Assembly: GCA_030425745.1 (NCBI GenBank)
Contig: JAUHZW010000015.1
Coordinates: forward strand, 1-18,458
DNA length: 18,458 nt
Direction of reading: 5' to 3'
Origin: Actinomycetes bacterium
GTDB lineage: Bacteria; Actinomycetota; Actinomycetes; S36-B12
The translations under genes were made by a program, and so were the position numbers. Below, piece by piece: positions 6,179-13,433 of this stretch (position 1 is the stretch's first letter; every line of letters starts with the position of its first letter). The notes beneath the pieces were generated by a model, which worked only from the letters and a program-made list of their open reading frames with translations, made no database searches and was not told where the DNA came from.

Positions 6179-6625
6179 ATGGTGGCCGCAATCGTGTGGG
6201 TTGTCGCGGCGATCGGTGCTGTCGTCATCGAGGTCTTCACCGTCGAGCTCATCTTCGGGCTCATCGCCGTCGGCGCCGGAGCCGCCGCAGTCGCTGCCCT
6301 CGTGGGCGCCCCCCTGTGGCTCCAGGCCCTCATCGGGGTGGGAGTCTCGGCCGCCGGCATCGCCTTCGTGCGCCCCGTCGCCATGCGTCACCTGAAGAAG
6401 ACGGCCATCGGGGCTCGCACCGGAGTGGATGCACTGCCCGGCGCCAGAGGCTCCGCCATGACCGAGATCACCGCCCGCGACGGCCGCATCCGATTGCGCG
6501 GTGAGGTCTGGTCCGCACGTCTGGACTCCGATGTCACCTCCGAGCCGGTGCCCAGCGGCGTCGATGTCGTCGTGACACGTATCGACGGCGCCACGGCGCT
6601 CGTCCACCCGGTCGACCCCTACTAG
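6179..6625 (+). CDS. NfeD-family membrane protein
   Basis: The 148-residue protein has two or three N-terminal membrane segments: MVAAIVWVVAAIGAVVIEVF, ELIFGLIAVGAGAAAVAALV and LWLQALIGVGVSAAGIAFVR. These are followed by a cytoplasmic OB-fold domain (~75-148) with ALPGARGSAMTEITARDGRI and GEVWSAR, the NfeD beta-barrel core. ATG 6179 is preceded by AGGGAGG at 5-6 nt; the frame is open further upstream but has no signal there. NfeD proteins act with SPFH proteins in ordered membrane domains, and the next gene is such a protein, 37 bp downstream. This is the short NfeD form without the serine protease domain. Confidence 0.9.
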   Translation: MVAAIVWVVAAIGAVVIEVFTVELIFGLIAVGAGAAAVAALVGAPLWLQALIGVGVSAAGIAFVRPVAMRHLKKTAIGARTGVDALPGARGSAMTEITARDGRIRLRGEVWSARLDSDVTSEPVPSGVDVVVTRIDGATALVHPVDPY

Positions 6626-6662
6626 TCGTCCACGCCCAGTCGTCAACGCAAGGAGATCCGAG

Positions 6663-7577
6663 ATGGACGTCATCGTCCCCGTCGTCGTCGTCATTCTGGC
6701 GCTGCTGTTCGCGCTCATCGTGCTGTCCCGCACGATCGTGATCGTCAAGCAGGCCGACACCGCGATCGTCGAACGTCTGGGTCGCTACCAGCGCACGCTC
6801 ACGCCCGGTCTGAGCATCCTCATGCCGATCGTCGACCGCATCCGCGAGCGAGTCGACATGCGCGAGCAGGTCGCGTCCTTCCCGCCGCAGCCGGTCATCA
6901 CCGAGGACAACCTCGTCGTGTCCATCGACACCGTCATCTACTTCCAGGTCACCGACCCCAAGGCCGCGACGTACGAGATCAGCAGCTACATCCTGGGCAT
7001 CGAGCAGCTGACGGTCACGACCCTCCGCAACGTCATCGGCTCGATGGATCTCGAGGAGGCGCTGACCTCCCGCGACATGATCAACGGACAGCTGCGCGGG
7101 GTGCTCGACGAGGCCACGGGCAAGTGGGGCATCCGCGTGAACCGAGTCGAGCTCAAGGCGATCGACCCGCCGCCCACGGTCCAGGAGGCGATGGAGAAGC
7201 AGCTGCGCGCCGAGCGTGAGCGTCGCGCCGCGATCCTCACCGCGGAGGGCGCCAAGCAGAGTGCGATCCTCAACGCCGAGGGCTCCAAGCAGGCGGCCGT
7301 CCTCGAGGCCGAGGCCGACGCAGAGGCGGCGGTGCTGCGGGCGAACGGTGAGGCGAAGGCGCGCATCATCGCCGCGGACGCAGAGGCCGCTGCGGTGGCC
7401 AAGATCTATGAGGGCCTGCGCCAGGCCGACCCGCAGCCGAACGAGCTCGCGCACCGCTACCTGCAGGCGCTGCCGGAAGTGGCGCAGGGGGATGCCAACA
7501 AGGTGTGGGTCGTGCCGGCCGAGCTGACCAATGCGATCGGATCGATCACCGAGGCGATGAAGGGTCGACCCTCCTGA
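6663..7577 (+). CDS. SPFH/stomatin-like membrane scaffold protein (QmcA-like)
   Basis: The 304-residue protein has an N-terminal membrane anchor (residues 3-22) and then the SPFH domain (VKQADTAIVERLGRYQRTL to about residue 170), including DNLVVSIDTVIYFQVTDP. Residues ~189-243 consist of five 11-residue repeats beginning AAILTAEGAKQ, SAILNAEGSKQ, AAVLEAEADAE, AAVLRANGEAK and ARIIAADAEAA. Such hendecads form the long coiled coil by which SPFH proteins build ring or cage assemblies. ATG 6663 is preceded by AAGGAGAT. Together with NfeD it forms a probable two-gene operon affecting membrane organisation or protein quality control. The last 32 bp overlap the 3' end of the convergent DNA repair gene. 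Confidence 0.93.
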   Translation: MDVIVPVVVVILALLFALIVLSRTIVIVKQADTAIVERLGRYQRTLTPGLSILMPIVDRIRERVDMREQVASFPPQPVITEDNLVVSIDTVIYFQVTDPKAATYEISSYILGIEQLTVTTLRNVIGSMDLEEALTSRDMINGQLRGVLDEATGKWGIRVNRVELKAIDPPPTVQEAMEKQLRAERERRAAILTAEGAKQSAILNAEGSKQAAVLEAEADAEAAVLRANGEAKARIIAADAEAAAVAKIYEGLRQADPQPNELAHRYLQALPEVAQGDANKVWVVPAELTNAIGSITEAMKGRPS

Positions 7578-8265
7578 GCGCCTCGCGTCGGGCCACCGGG
7601 CTGAGGTCCGGGTGCTCGTCTACGAAGGCACGCACCTGATCGGGAACGATCGTCGACACGTCGCGCAGGGCCCATCCGATGGCCTTGGCGATGAAGAACT
7701 CGCGGTCGCTCGCATAGCCATCGCACATCGCGAACAGCAGGTCCAGGTCGGTGTGCTCCTTGCGTCCCCGCTGGTGTCCGATCGCGGCGCGGACGAGCCA
7801 TCGATCACCGGACCGCCACCACTCCCACATCAGCGAGACGAGCGTCGGGTCCCGGAGGGTCAGCGGGCACACGGCGGCGTTGACCAGTGCATCGACGGTG
7901 TCCCACCACGGCTTCGTCGTCAGCAGTTCCTGTACCGGATCGAGCAGGAAGCCCGGCTCGAGCCTGCGCGTGTTGCGCGCGATCAGGTCACACGCGGCGT
8001 AGGCGTACTCGCGCTCGGGTAGAGACCACAGTGCACGGCAGGTGTGGGCGAGGTCATCCGAGGTGAGGTGTGGCAGGCCTGCCCAGGCCTCGCGCTGCGC
8101 GGTACGTCGCTCCGGTGCGGGGATGCCCAGGAACGGGGCGACGTCCTTCATGTACGCGGCCATCTGCGGGGCCCGATCCGGATCGGCGAGCGGCAGGAGG
8201 GCGGCCCTGGTCGACTCCACCCACGCCCGTGTCCGGTCACTGCTCACCTGCCCAGTGTCGCCCAT
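7546..8265 (-). CDS. AlkD-like DNA alkylation repair protein
   Basis: The 239-residue protein is built of HEAT-like helices. The segments YMKDVAPFLGIPAPERRTAQ, TTKPWWDTVDALVNAAV, DREFFIAKAIGWALRDVS and LSPVARREALRR match the DNA alkylation repair (AlkD/AlkC-like) family. That family removes 3- and 7-alkylated purines without base flipping. Trp and Asp in KPWWDTVD and the later Arg-rich helices are the conserved DNA-facing residues. ATG 8265 is the most upstream reasonable start; GTG 8247 (VSSDRTRAW) is an alternative, and neither has a good ribosome binding site. The 3' end overlaps the SPFH gene by 32 bp tail to tail, so its C-terminal RRVDPSSPR is written in DNA that also encodes the end of SPFH. 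Confidence 0.87.
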   Translation of the reverse strand: MGDTGQVSSDRTRAWVESTRAALLPLADPDRAPQMAAYMKDVAPFLGIPAPERRTAQREAWAGLPHLTSDDLAHTCRALWSLPEREYAYAACDLIARNTRRLEPGFLLDPVQELLTTKPWWDTVDALVNAAVCPLTLRDPTLVSLMWEWWRSGDRWLVRAAIGHQRGRKEHTDLDLLFAMCDGYASDREFFIAKAIGWALRDVSTIVPDQVRAFVDEHPDLSPVARREALRRVDPSSPR

Positions 8266-8278
8266 CGTCGCGGCGCTG

Positions 8279-8291
8279 TAGGCTCACGGCC
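8279..8291 (+). promoter_or_regulatory. Leaderless-type promoter of the DrrA-like gene
   Basis: TAGGCT (8279-8284) lies exactly 7 nt before ATG 8292, so transcription is predicted to begin at or next to the start codon. No ribosome binding site is present, consistent with a leaderless mRNA. The -35 region is weak. Confidence 0.5.
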
Positions 8292-9176
8292 ATGACGAGC
8301 GACATCGCGGTCCACGCCGAGGGGCTGGTGAAGCACTTCGGCGAGGTGAAGGCGCTTGACGGCATCGATCTCACGGTCCGCAAGGGTCAGGTCGTCGGCT
8401 TGCTCGGGCCGAACGGTGCCGGCAAGACGACGACGGTCCGCATCCTGTCGACCCTGTTGAAGCCCACGGCCGGGACGGCCACGGTGGCGGGCTTCGACGT
8501 CGTCAAGCAGCCGGACGACGTCCGCCGCGCGATCGGCCTCACCGGCCAGTACGCCGCGGTGGATGAGTACCTGACGGGCCGCGAGAACCTGCGCATGTTC
8601 GGCGACCTGTACCACCTTGCGCCGAAGTACGTGAAGGAGCGCAGCGCCGAGCTGCTGGAGTGGTTCGACCTCACCGATGCCGCCGATCGCCCGGCCAAGA
8701 CCTACTCCGGCGGCATGCGGCGCCGTCTCGACCTCGCAGCCAGCCTCGTCGCGCATCCCTCGATCCTCTTCCTCGACGAGCCGACCACGGGTCTGGATCC
8801 CCGATCGCGGCTGGGCCTGTGGGGCGTCATCGAGAACCTGGTGAAGGAGGGCACCACGGTGCTCCTCACGACGCAGTACCTCGAGGAGGCTGATCAGCTC
8901 GCCGAGGACATCGTCGTGATCGACCACGGCAAGGTCATCGCCCACGGCACCTCAGAGCAGTTGAAGGACGAGATCGGTGGTGACCGGGTCGAGGTCACGG
9001 TCGCCGACTCGGGTGCGGTCGCCGGTGCAGTCGAGGCCTTGCGTCAGGTGAGCGGAGCCGATGCGCTCGTCGAGGATCTCCGGATCTCGGCACCCGTGTC
9101 CGGCGGGCCCGTGGGGTCACAGTCACCGACCTGCAGCTGCGTCGCCCCACGCTCGATGACGTCTTCATGTCGTTGA
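8292..9176 (+). CDS. DrrA-like ABC exporter ATP-binding protein with a frame-disrupted 3' end
   Basis: The first ~280 residues are an intact export ATPase: Walker A GPNGAGKTT (39-47), Q-loop GLTGQYAAVDEYLTG, signature YSGGMRRRLDLAASL, Walker B ILFLDEPTTGLDP, and Gln in the switch position (LLTTQYLEEADQ), as is usual for DrrA. After RISAPVSGG the frame reads 20 atypical Ser/Cys-rich residues to TGA at 9174-9176. The expected ending is present in the -1 frame from about 9113: GVTVTDLQLRRPTLDDVFMS, then LTGHAAEEES and TGA at 9203-9205. That TGA would overlap the permease ATG. Homologues, as I recall them, carry about a dozen more residues between PVSGG and GVTVTD, so a deletion not divisible by three is likely. 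The ATPase core may still work; the C-terminal domain that helps DrrA pair with DrrB is lost. Confidence 0.85.
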   Translation: MTSDIAVHAEGLVKHFGEVKALDGIDLTVRKGQVVGLLGPNGAGKTTTVRILSTLLKPTAGTATVAGFDVVKQPDDVRRAIGLTGQYAAVDEYLTGRENLRMFGDLYHLAPKYVKERSAELLEWFDLTDAADRPAKTYSGGMRRRLDLAASLVAHPSILFLDEPTTGLDPRSRLGLWGVIENLVKEGTTVLLTTQYLEEADQLAEDIVVIDHGKVIAHGTSEQLKDEIGGDRVEVTVADSGAVAGAVEALRQVSGADALVEDLRISAPVSGGPVGSQSPTCSCVAPRSMTSSCR

Positions 9177-9205
9177 CCGGTCACGCCGCGGAGGAGGAAT
9201 CATGA
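9113..9205 (+). pseudogene. Displaced C-terminal end of the DrrA-like gene in another frame
   Basis: This stretch, one frame off the upstream gene, encodes GVTVTDLQLRRPTLDDVFMS and then LTGHAAEEES. The RRPTLDDVF-x-x-LTGH pattern is the conserved end of DrrA-type ATPases. It has no start codon of its own. Its TGA would give the ATGA overlap with the permease gene that is seen at other junctions here. Confidence 0.75.
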
Positions 9206-10053
9206 GCACCCTGACCGCCGGCACGCCGATCGCGATGAAGCGCCCGATCTACGGGTGGACCATCCACGACGGCCTCGTCGTCGCCCGTCGCAACCTCATC
9301 CAGACCGTCCGCGTTCCCGAGCTGCTGTTCTTCTCGCTCGTGCAGCCGGTGATCTTCGTGCTCCTGTTCGCCTACGTGTTCGGTGGCGCGATCCCGGTGC
9401 CGGGCGACAGCGACCCGAATGCCTACCGGCAGTACCTGATGCCAGGCATCTTCGGCCAGACGGTCGCGTTCGCGGCGGCGTCGAGCACCGTGGGTCTGGC
9501 CGAGGACATGCACAAGGGCCTCATCGATCGGTTCCGCGCCCTCCCCATGGCTCCGCCGGCCGTTCTCATCGGCCGCACGCTCGCCGATGCGGCGCGCCAG
9601 ATCCTCGTGCTGTTCGTCCTGACGATCACCGGATTCCTCGTCGGATGGCGCATCGACAACGGCCTGCTCAACGCGATCTACGCCTATGCGCTGCTGCTGC
9701 TCTTCGCATACACGGTCGCGTGGATCGGCGCCTGGATCGGGCTCTACATGCCGAATCCCGAGACGGCCAACACCGCCGGCCTGGTGTGGCTGTTCCCGAT
9801 GACGTTCCTGTCGAATGCCTTCGTGCCGCTGGCGTCGCTGCCCACCTGGTTGCAGTACATCGCGGCGTGGAACCCGATATCCGCACTCGTGCTCGCCACG
9901 AGAGAGCTGTTCGGCAACCCGACCGGCATGGCCAACGACCAGTACTGGCCGCTGCAGAACCCGCAGCTGTACACGATCGTGTCGTGCGTGGTGCTCATCG
10001 CGATCTTCTCGACGCTGTCGGTCCGGCGCTACCGCCGTACGACCAGCCGGTAG
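9202..10053 (+). CDS. DrrB-like ABC-2 exporter permease
   Basis: The 283-residue protein has an N-terminal cytoplasmic stretch, then six or so membrane segments: LLFFSLVQPVIFVLLFAYVF, FGQTVAFAAASSTVGLAEDM, ILVLFVLTITGFLVGW, AIYAYALLLLFAYTVAWIGA, GLVWLFPMTFLSNAFVPLAS and TIVSCVVLIAIFSTLSV. The GLIDRFRALPMAPPAVLIGR segment is the conserved DrrB/ABC-2 coupling region. ATG 9202 has GGAGGA just upstream. DrrAB-like pairs export drugs, glycolipids or other hydrophobic compounds; the substrate is unknown. It depends on the ATPase encoded just before it, whose 3' end is damaged. Confidence 0.92.
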   Translation: MSTLTAGTPIAMKRPIYGWTIHDGLVVARRNLIQTVRVPELLFFSLVQPVIFVLLFAYVFGGAIPVPGDSDPNAYRQYLMPGIFGQTVAFAAASSTVGLAEDMHKGLIDRFRALPMAPPAVLIGRTLADAARQILVLFVLTITGFLVGWRIDNGLLNAIYAYALLLLFAYTVAWIGAWIGLYMPNPETANTAGLVWLFPMTFLSNAFVPLASLPTWLQYIAAWNPISALVLATRELFGNPTGMANDQYWPLQNPQLYTIVSCVVLIAIFSTLSVRRYRRTTSR

Positions 10054-10065
10054 CCCGTCGGGCGC

Positions 10066-10078
10066 TACCCTCGCCGGT
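10066..10078 (+). promoter_or_regulatory. Leaderless-type promoter of the first DUF202 gene
   Basis: TACCCT (10066-10071) stands 7 nt before ATG 10079, the same geometry as at 8279-8291. No ribosome binding site is seen. A short imperfect stem formed by TAGCCCG and CGGGCGCTA (10051-10067) starts at the permease stop codon and may end the upstream transcript. Confidence 0.45.
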
Positions 10079-10441
10079 ATGGCTCAGGGAGTACCGCCCG
10101 CGGCGGCACCGGATGAAGTGCCGGTCGACTATCGGTTCCTGCTCGCCAACGAGCGGACCTTCCTCGCCTGGATGCGCACGGCGCTCGCGCTCATCGCCGG
10201 TGGGCTGGCGCTCGACCAGTTCGTCCGCGTCGAGCACGCTGAGGGCCTCGTCGTCGCCATCGCGATCACGATCGTCGCGGCCGGGGCTGTTGTGGCCATC
10301 GTCGGCACCTACCGGTGGTCACGCACCGACCGTGCGATGAGGCACGGCACTCCGCTCGCCCGCACGCCCGTGCTGATCGTCGTGGGCACCCTCTTCGCGA
10401 TCATGGCGGTGCTCGTCACCGGGATCATCGTCGTCTCGTGA
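10079..10441 (+). CDS. DUF202 (YidH-type) small membrane protein
   Basis: The 120-residue protein begins with a Pro/Ala-rich tail and then the family signature DYRFLLANERTFLAWMRTAL. Three membrane segments follow: ALIAGGLALDQFV, LVVAIAITIVAAGAVVAIVG and VLIVVGTLFAIMAVLVTGII. DUF202 proteins are widespread and have no established biochemical role. The start is ATG 10079, probably leaderless. A second DUF202-like gene follows after 10 bp, the usual paired arrangement of this family. Confidence 0.9.
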   Translation: MAQGVPPAAAPDEVPVDYRFLLANERTFLAWMRTALALIAGGLALDQFVRVEHAEGLVVAIAITIVAAGAVVAIVGTYRWSRTDRAMRHGTPLARTPVLIVVGTLFAIMAVLVTGIIVVS

Positions 10442-10451
10442 GCGGGCATCG

Positions 10452-10757
10452 GTGAGCGTCCCCGGTGTCGGGTACGACGAGGTCGGCAGCCGTACGCGTC
10501 AGGCGTGGCTGCGGACGAGCCTGAACATCATCGGCGTGACCCTGCTCGCCGAGCGGGGCCTCATGCTGGCCGACGCCCCGATGTGGTCACTTCTCATCGC
10601 CCTGCTGCCACTCATCGTCTTCCTCGGCGTGGCCGTGGTCCGGATGCGCCAGGTGATGCATGCGGAGTCGGTGCACGCCACATCGGCGATCACCGTGTCC
10701 GTGTTCTCCGCCGTCGTCGGCGTGTTCACGGTGGGGCTCATCGCCGTATTGGTCTGA
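10452..10757 (+). CDS. Second DUF202-like small membrane protein
   Basis: The 101-residue protein starts with GTG 10452, 10 bp after the previous gene. It has the degenerate family motif SRTRQAWLRTSLNIIGVTLL, then membrane segments MWSLLIALLPLIVFLGVAVV and ITVSVFSAVVGVFTVGLIAV. The N-E-R-T-x-L-A-W-x-R-T motif of its neighbour is reduced to R-T-R-Q-A-W-L-R-T. The two proteins probably form a complex, and the role is unknown. Confidence 0.82.
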   Translation: MSVPGVGYDEVGSRTRQAWLRTSLNIIGVTLLAERGLMLADAPMWSLLIALLPLIVFLGVAVVRMRQVMHAESVHATSAITVSVFSAVVGVFTVGLIAVLV

Positions 10758-10860
10758 CCGCTCGCAGACCGGTCTCCGGCGCGACTCCCGGTGCCGAGAG
10801 TGCGAGTCTGGAGGAGGCGGAGCGCAGGCACCGCCGATGGACTCCGGGGAGGTGGCCGCC

Positions 10861-11235
10861 GTGACCGCTGTGATGGATCGCTACGAGAGAGAACTGCTCG
10901 CCCACCGGGCGTGGGACGAGTTGCCGCACAGCGGTCGTGAGGCCGTCGTGCTGCAGGTGCAGTGTGCCCACGGTCACCACGTGGCCAAGGTCTTCGCGAC
11001 CGAGGCGGGCGATGTCGTGCGCACGCTGGTGCGTCCGCGCTCGCACGGCAGTCGCGACCTGCCGGATCGACCGCACACCCCGCACGATGTGCATCACCAT
11101 CTCGATCTCCTCGTCGTCGATGACGAGGGTGATGACGACGTTCCGGCGTGGTGCGACTGCGGGCCGCGGGTGCTGTCGCGTGCGGCGCTCGTGGAGTGGC
11201 GCGGTCTCGGGGAGACCCGGGTCGTCGTCGACTGA
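10861..11235 (+). CDS. Small Cys/His protein of unknown function (zinc-ribbon-like)
   Basis: I do not recognise a named family. From GTG 10861, with GGGGAGG about 8 nt upstream, the protein has 124 residues. ATG 10837 and ATG 10873 are alternative starts. It contains VVLQVQCAHGHHVAKVFATE, a His-rich acidic middle (PHDVHHHLDLLVVDDEGDDD) and WCDCGPRVLSRAALVEW. The pairing of C-x-H-G-H-H with C-x-C-G-P-R spaced about 60 residues apart looks like a metal site. My impression is that similar short proteins are common in actinobacteria as hypotheticals. It follows the DUF202 pair after 103 bp and is followed by a strong inverted repeat, so it may be its own transcription unit. Codon usage matches its neighbours. 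Confidence 0.7.
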   Translation: MTAVMDRYERELLAHRAWDELPHSGREAVVLQVQCAHGHHVAKVFATEAGDVVRTLVRPRSHGSRDLPDRPHTPHDVHHHLDLLVVDDEGDDDVPAWCDCGPRVLSRAALVEWRGLGETRVVVD

Positions 11236-11241
11236 GGGTCG

Positions 11242-11302
11242 GATGCTGCGGCACTTGTGGTGCGCTCTGGGTGGTGTCCGGCGCCCCTACTGCCGCAGCA
11301 TC
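11242..11302 (+). terminator. 12-bp perfect inverted repeat after the Cys/His gene
   Basis: GATGCTGCGGCA (11242-11253) and TGCCGCAGCATC (11291-11302) are exactly complementary with a 37-nt loop, starting six bases after the stop codon. There is no U-tract. It is probably a factor-assisted terminator for the upstream gene; a leader structure for the next gene, whose ATG is 49 bp further on, is also possible. Confidence 0.5.
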
Positions 11303-11351
11303 GGGGTGCGGGTGGCGAGCGCCTCGCGTTGCCGGCTGCAACGATGGCGCC

Positions 11352-13385
11352 ATGCCCAACCGCCTCGCGCACTCGACGAGCCCCTACCTGCAGCAGCACG
11401 CCGACAATCCGGTCGACTGGTTCGAATGGGGTGACGAGGCCTTCGCGGAGGCCAAGCGCCGAGATGTCCCGATCTTCCTGTCGGTGGGATACAGCGCGTG
11501 CCACTGGTGCCACGTCATGGCGCACGAGTCCTTCGAGAACGACGACGTCGCGCGCCTGCTGAACGAGCGGTTCGTGAGCATCAAGGTCGATCGCGAGGAG
11601 CGGCCGGACATCGATGCCATCTACATGGATGCGACCGTGAGCCTGACCGGCAGCGGCGGCTGGCCGATGTCGGTGTTCATCGACCATGACGGGCGACCGT
11701 TCTACGCCGGCACCTACTTCCCGCCGGAGCCGCGCCACGGGCTGCCGTCGTTCACTCAGCTCATCATGGGCCTGTCCGACGCCTGGACCGAGCGACGTGA
11801 GGATGTGCTCGCGGCGGGCGTGCGGATCATCAAGGCGCTGGAGTCGCGCACCCTGCCCGAAGCGGGCGAGCGCCCGCCGTCGACGGAGGAGCTCGCCGAG
11901 GCCGTGGCCACCCTCGCCGAGCAGTTCGACCGGCGCTCCGCGGGGTTCGGGGGAGCGCCGAAGTTCCCACCGTCGATGGTGCTGGAGTTCCTGCTGCGGT
12001 ACGCAGCCCTCACGGGCGACGCGGATGCGCTGCGGATGGCCGAGGAGACGCTGACCGCGATGGCGCGCGGAGGCATGTATGACCAGCTCGCCGGCGGGTT
12101 CGCGCGGTACAGCGTCGACAGTCGATGGGTGGTGCCGCACTTCGAGAAGATGCTGTACGACAACGCCCTGCTGCTGCGGGTCTACGCGCACTGGTGGCGT
12201 CTGACCGGCTCCGGGCTCGCGGAACGCGTGGTCCGGCAGACCGCCGGCTTCCTGCTCCGGGAGTTGCGCACCCCCGAGGGTGGATTCGCCGCGGCGCTCG
12301 ACGCGGACAGCGAGGGGCGCGAGGGCGCGTTCTACGCCTGGAACCCGGCCCAGCTCATCGAGGTGCTCGGCGATGATGACGGCACGTGGGCCGCCGCGAC
12401 GCTGTCCGTGACCGACGAGGGCACTTTCGAGGACGGCCTCTCCACGCTGCAGCTGCTGCGCGACCCCGACGACGCTGCCTGGTGGGAGCGGGTGCGCGCA
12501 GCCCTCCTCGATGCCCGCGAGCAGCGGGAGCGTCCCGGGCGTGACGACAAGATCGTGGCCTCCTGGAACGGCCTGGCGATCGCTGCGCTGGCCGAGGCGG
12601 GTGCGCTGTTCGGTGAGCCGGAGTGGATCGATGCGGCTGCCGGTGCTGCTGACCTGCTGGTGGCCGTGCACCTCGGCGCGGAGGGCGACGACCGGCTGGT
12701 GCGCACCTCCCGTGACGGTGTCGCGGGGAGCACCGCCGGCGTGGTCGACGACTACGGCTGCGTCGCTGAGGGCCTCCAAGCGCTGTTCCAGGTCACGGGC
12801 GACGACTCGTGGCTCGTTCTCGCCGGGGTGTGCCTGGACGTCGCGATCCAGCACTTCGCCGATGGTGACGGCGGCTTCTACACCACGGCCGATGATGCGA
12901 CCGGACTCGTCCAGCGCCCCCGGGACCCGTCCGACAACGCTGAGCCGTCGGGGTGGATGGCGGTCGCGAACGCGTGCGTCACCCAGGGCGCCCTGACCGG
13001 GGTTCCCGAGTACCGGTCGGTCGCGGAGCGGGCACTGGCGCTCGTGTCGGTCCTCGGCGCCCGGTCCCCGCGGGCGATGGGTTGGGGTCTGGCGGCGTCC
13101 ACCGCGCTGGTGGCCGGGCCCCTCGAGGTGGCGATCGTTCACGCGCCGGATGACTCCGCCGCGGGTGACTGGTGGTGGACGGCCCTGATGGGAACGTCCC
13201 CGGGACTGGTCACGGCCGTCGGTCACGCGGGGGATGACGCCGTGCCGCTCCTGCGCGACCGACCGGCCGTCGAGGGCCGACCCACGGCCTACGTGTGTCA
13301 GGGATTCACCTGCGAACGCCCCACCACCGATCTCAGTGCTCTGGCCGAGCGGATCGGGGCCCGGAGCTCAGGTCGCGCGGAGTAA
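11352..13385 (+). CDS. YyaL/SPATA20-type protein: thioredoxin-like domain (DUF255) plus glycosidase-like barrel
   Basis: The 677-residue protein starts MPNRLAHSTSPYLQQHADNP, the invariant opening of the YyaL family. The first ~160 residues are a thioredoxin-like domain with CHWC (Cys50, Cys53) in GYSACHWCHVMAHESF and IKVDREERPDIDAIYM, then GGWPMSVFIDHDGRPFYAGT. The remainder resembles an (alpha/alpha)6 barrel, with FPPSMVLEFLLRY, GGMYDQLAGGFARYSVD, HFEKMLYDNALLLRVY and KIVASWNGLAIAALAEAG. The family is conserved from bacteria to animals; the cellular role and substrate are unsettled. The start is fixed by family length; no ribosome binding site is evident before ATG 11352. It lies 49 bp upstream of uppS. 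Confidence 0.93.
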   Translation: MPNRLAHSTSPYLQQHADNPVDWFEWGDEAFAEAKRRDVPIFLSVGYSACHWCHVMAHESFENDDVARLLNERFVSIKVDREERPDIDAIYMDATVSLTGSGGWPMSVFIDHDGRPFYAGTYFPPEPRHGLPSFTQLIMGLSDAWTERREDVLAAGVRIIKALESRTLPEAGERPPSTEELAEAVATLAEQFDRRSAGFGGAPKFPPSMVLEFLLRYAALTGDADALRMAEETLTAMARGGMYDQLAGGFARYSVDSRWVVPHFEKMLYDNALLLRVYAHWWRLTGSGLAERVVRQTAGFLLRELRTPEGGFAAALDADSEGREGAFYAWNPAQLIEVLGDDDGTWAAATLSVTDEGTFEDGLSTLQLLRDPDDAAWWERVRAALLDAREQRERPGRDDKIVASWNGLAIAALAEAGALFGEPEWIDAAAGAADLLVAVHLGAEGDDRLVRTSRDGVAGSTAGVVDDYGCVAEGLQALFQVTGDDSWLVLAGVCLDVAIQHFADGDGGFYTTADDATGLVQRPRDPSDNAEPSGWMAVANACVTQGALTGVPEYRSVAERALALVSVLGARSPRAMGWGLAASTALVAGPLEVAIVHAPDDSAAGDWWWTALMGTSPGLVTAVGHAGDDAVPLLRDRPAVEGRPTAYVCQGFTCERPTTDLSALAERIGARSSGRAE

Positions 13386-13433
13386 TCTGGCGAGCGGCAT
13401 TCAACGGAGGGTGCCTGACGGGCAGGAGCATCG

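Noticed and set aside
9095..9125. Programmed ribosomal frameshifting in the DrrA-like gene
   Set aside because: No standard slippery heptamer in the zero frame is present, and residues appear to be missing as well, which favours a deletion or an error.
11418..11430. GGTTCGAAT, resembling a tRNA T-loop
   Set aside because: It is inside the YyaL-type coding sequence (WFEWGD), with no acceptor stem or anticodon arm around it.
11094..13226. A 710-codon open frame on the minus strand
   Set aside because: It is the antisense shadow of the YyaL-type gene. Its composition (Arg/Gly/His/Gln-rich, no motifs) is typical of the complementary frame of GC-rich coding DNA.
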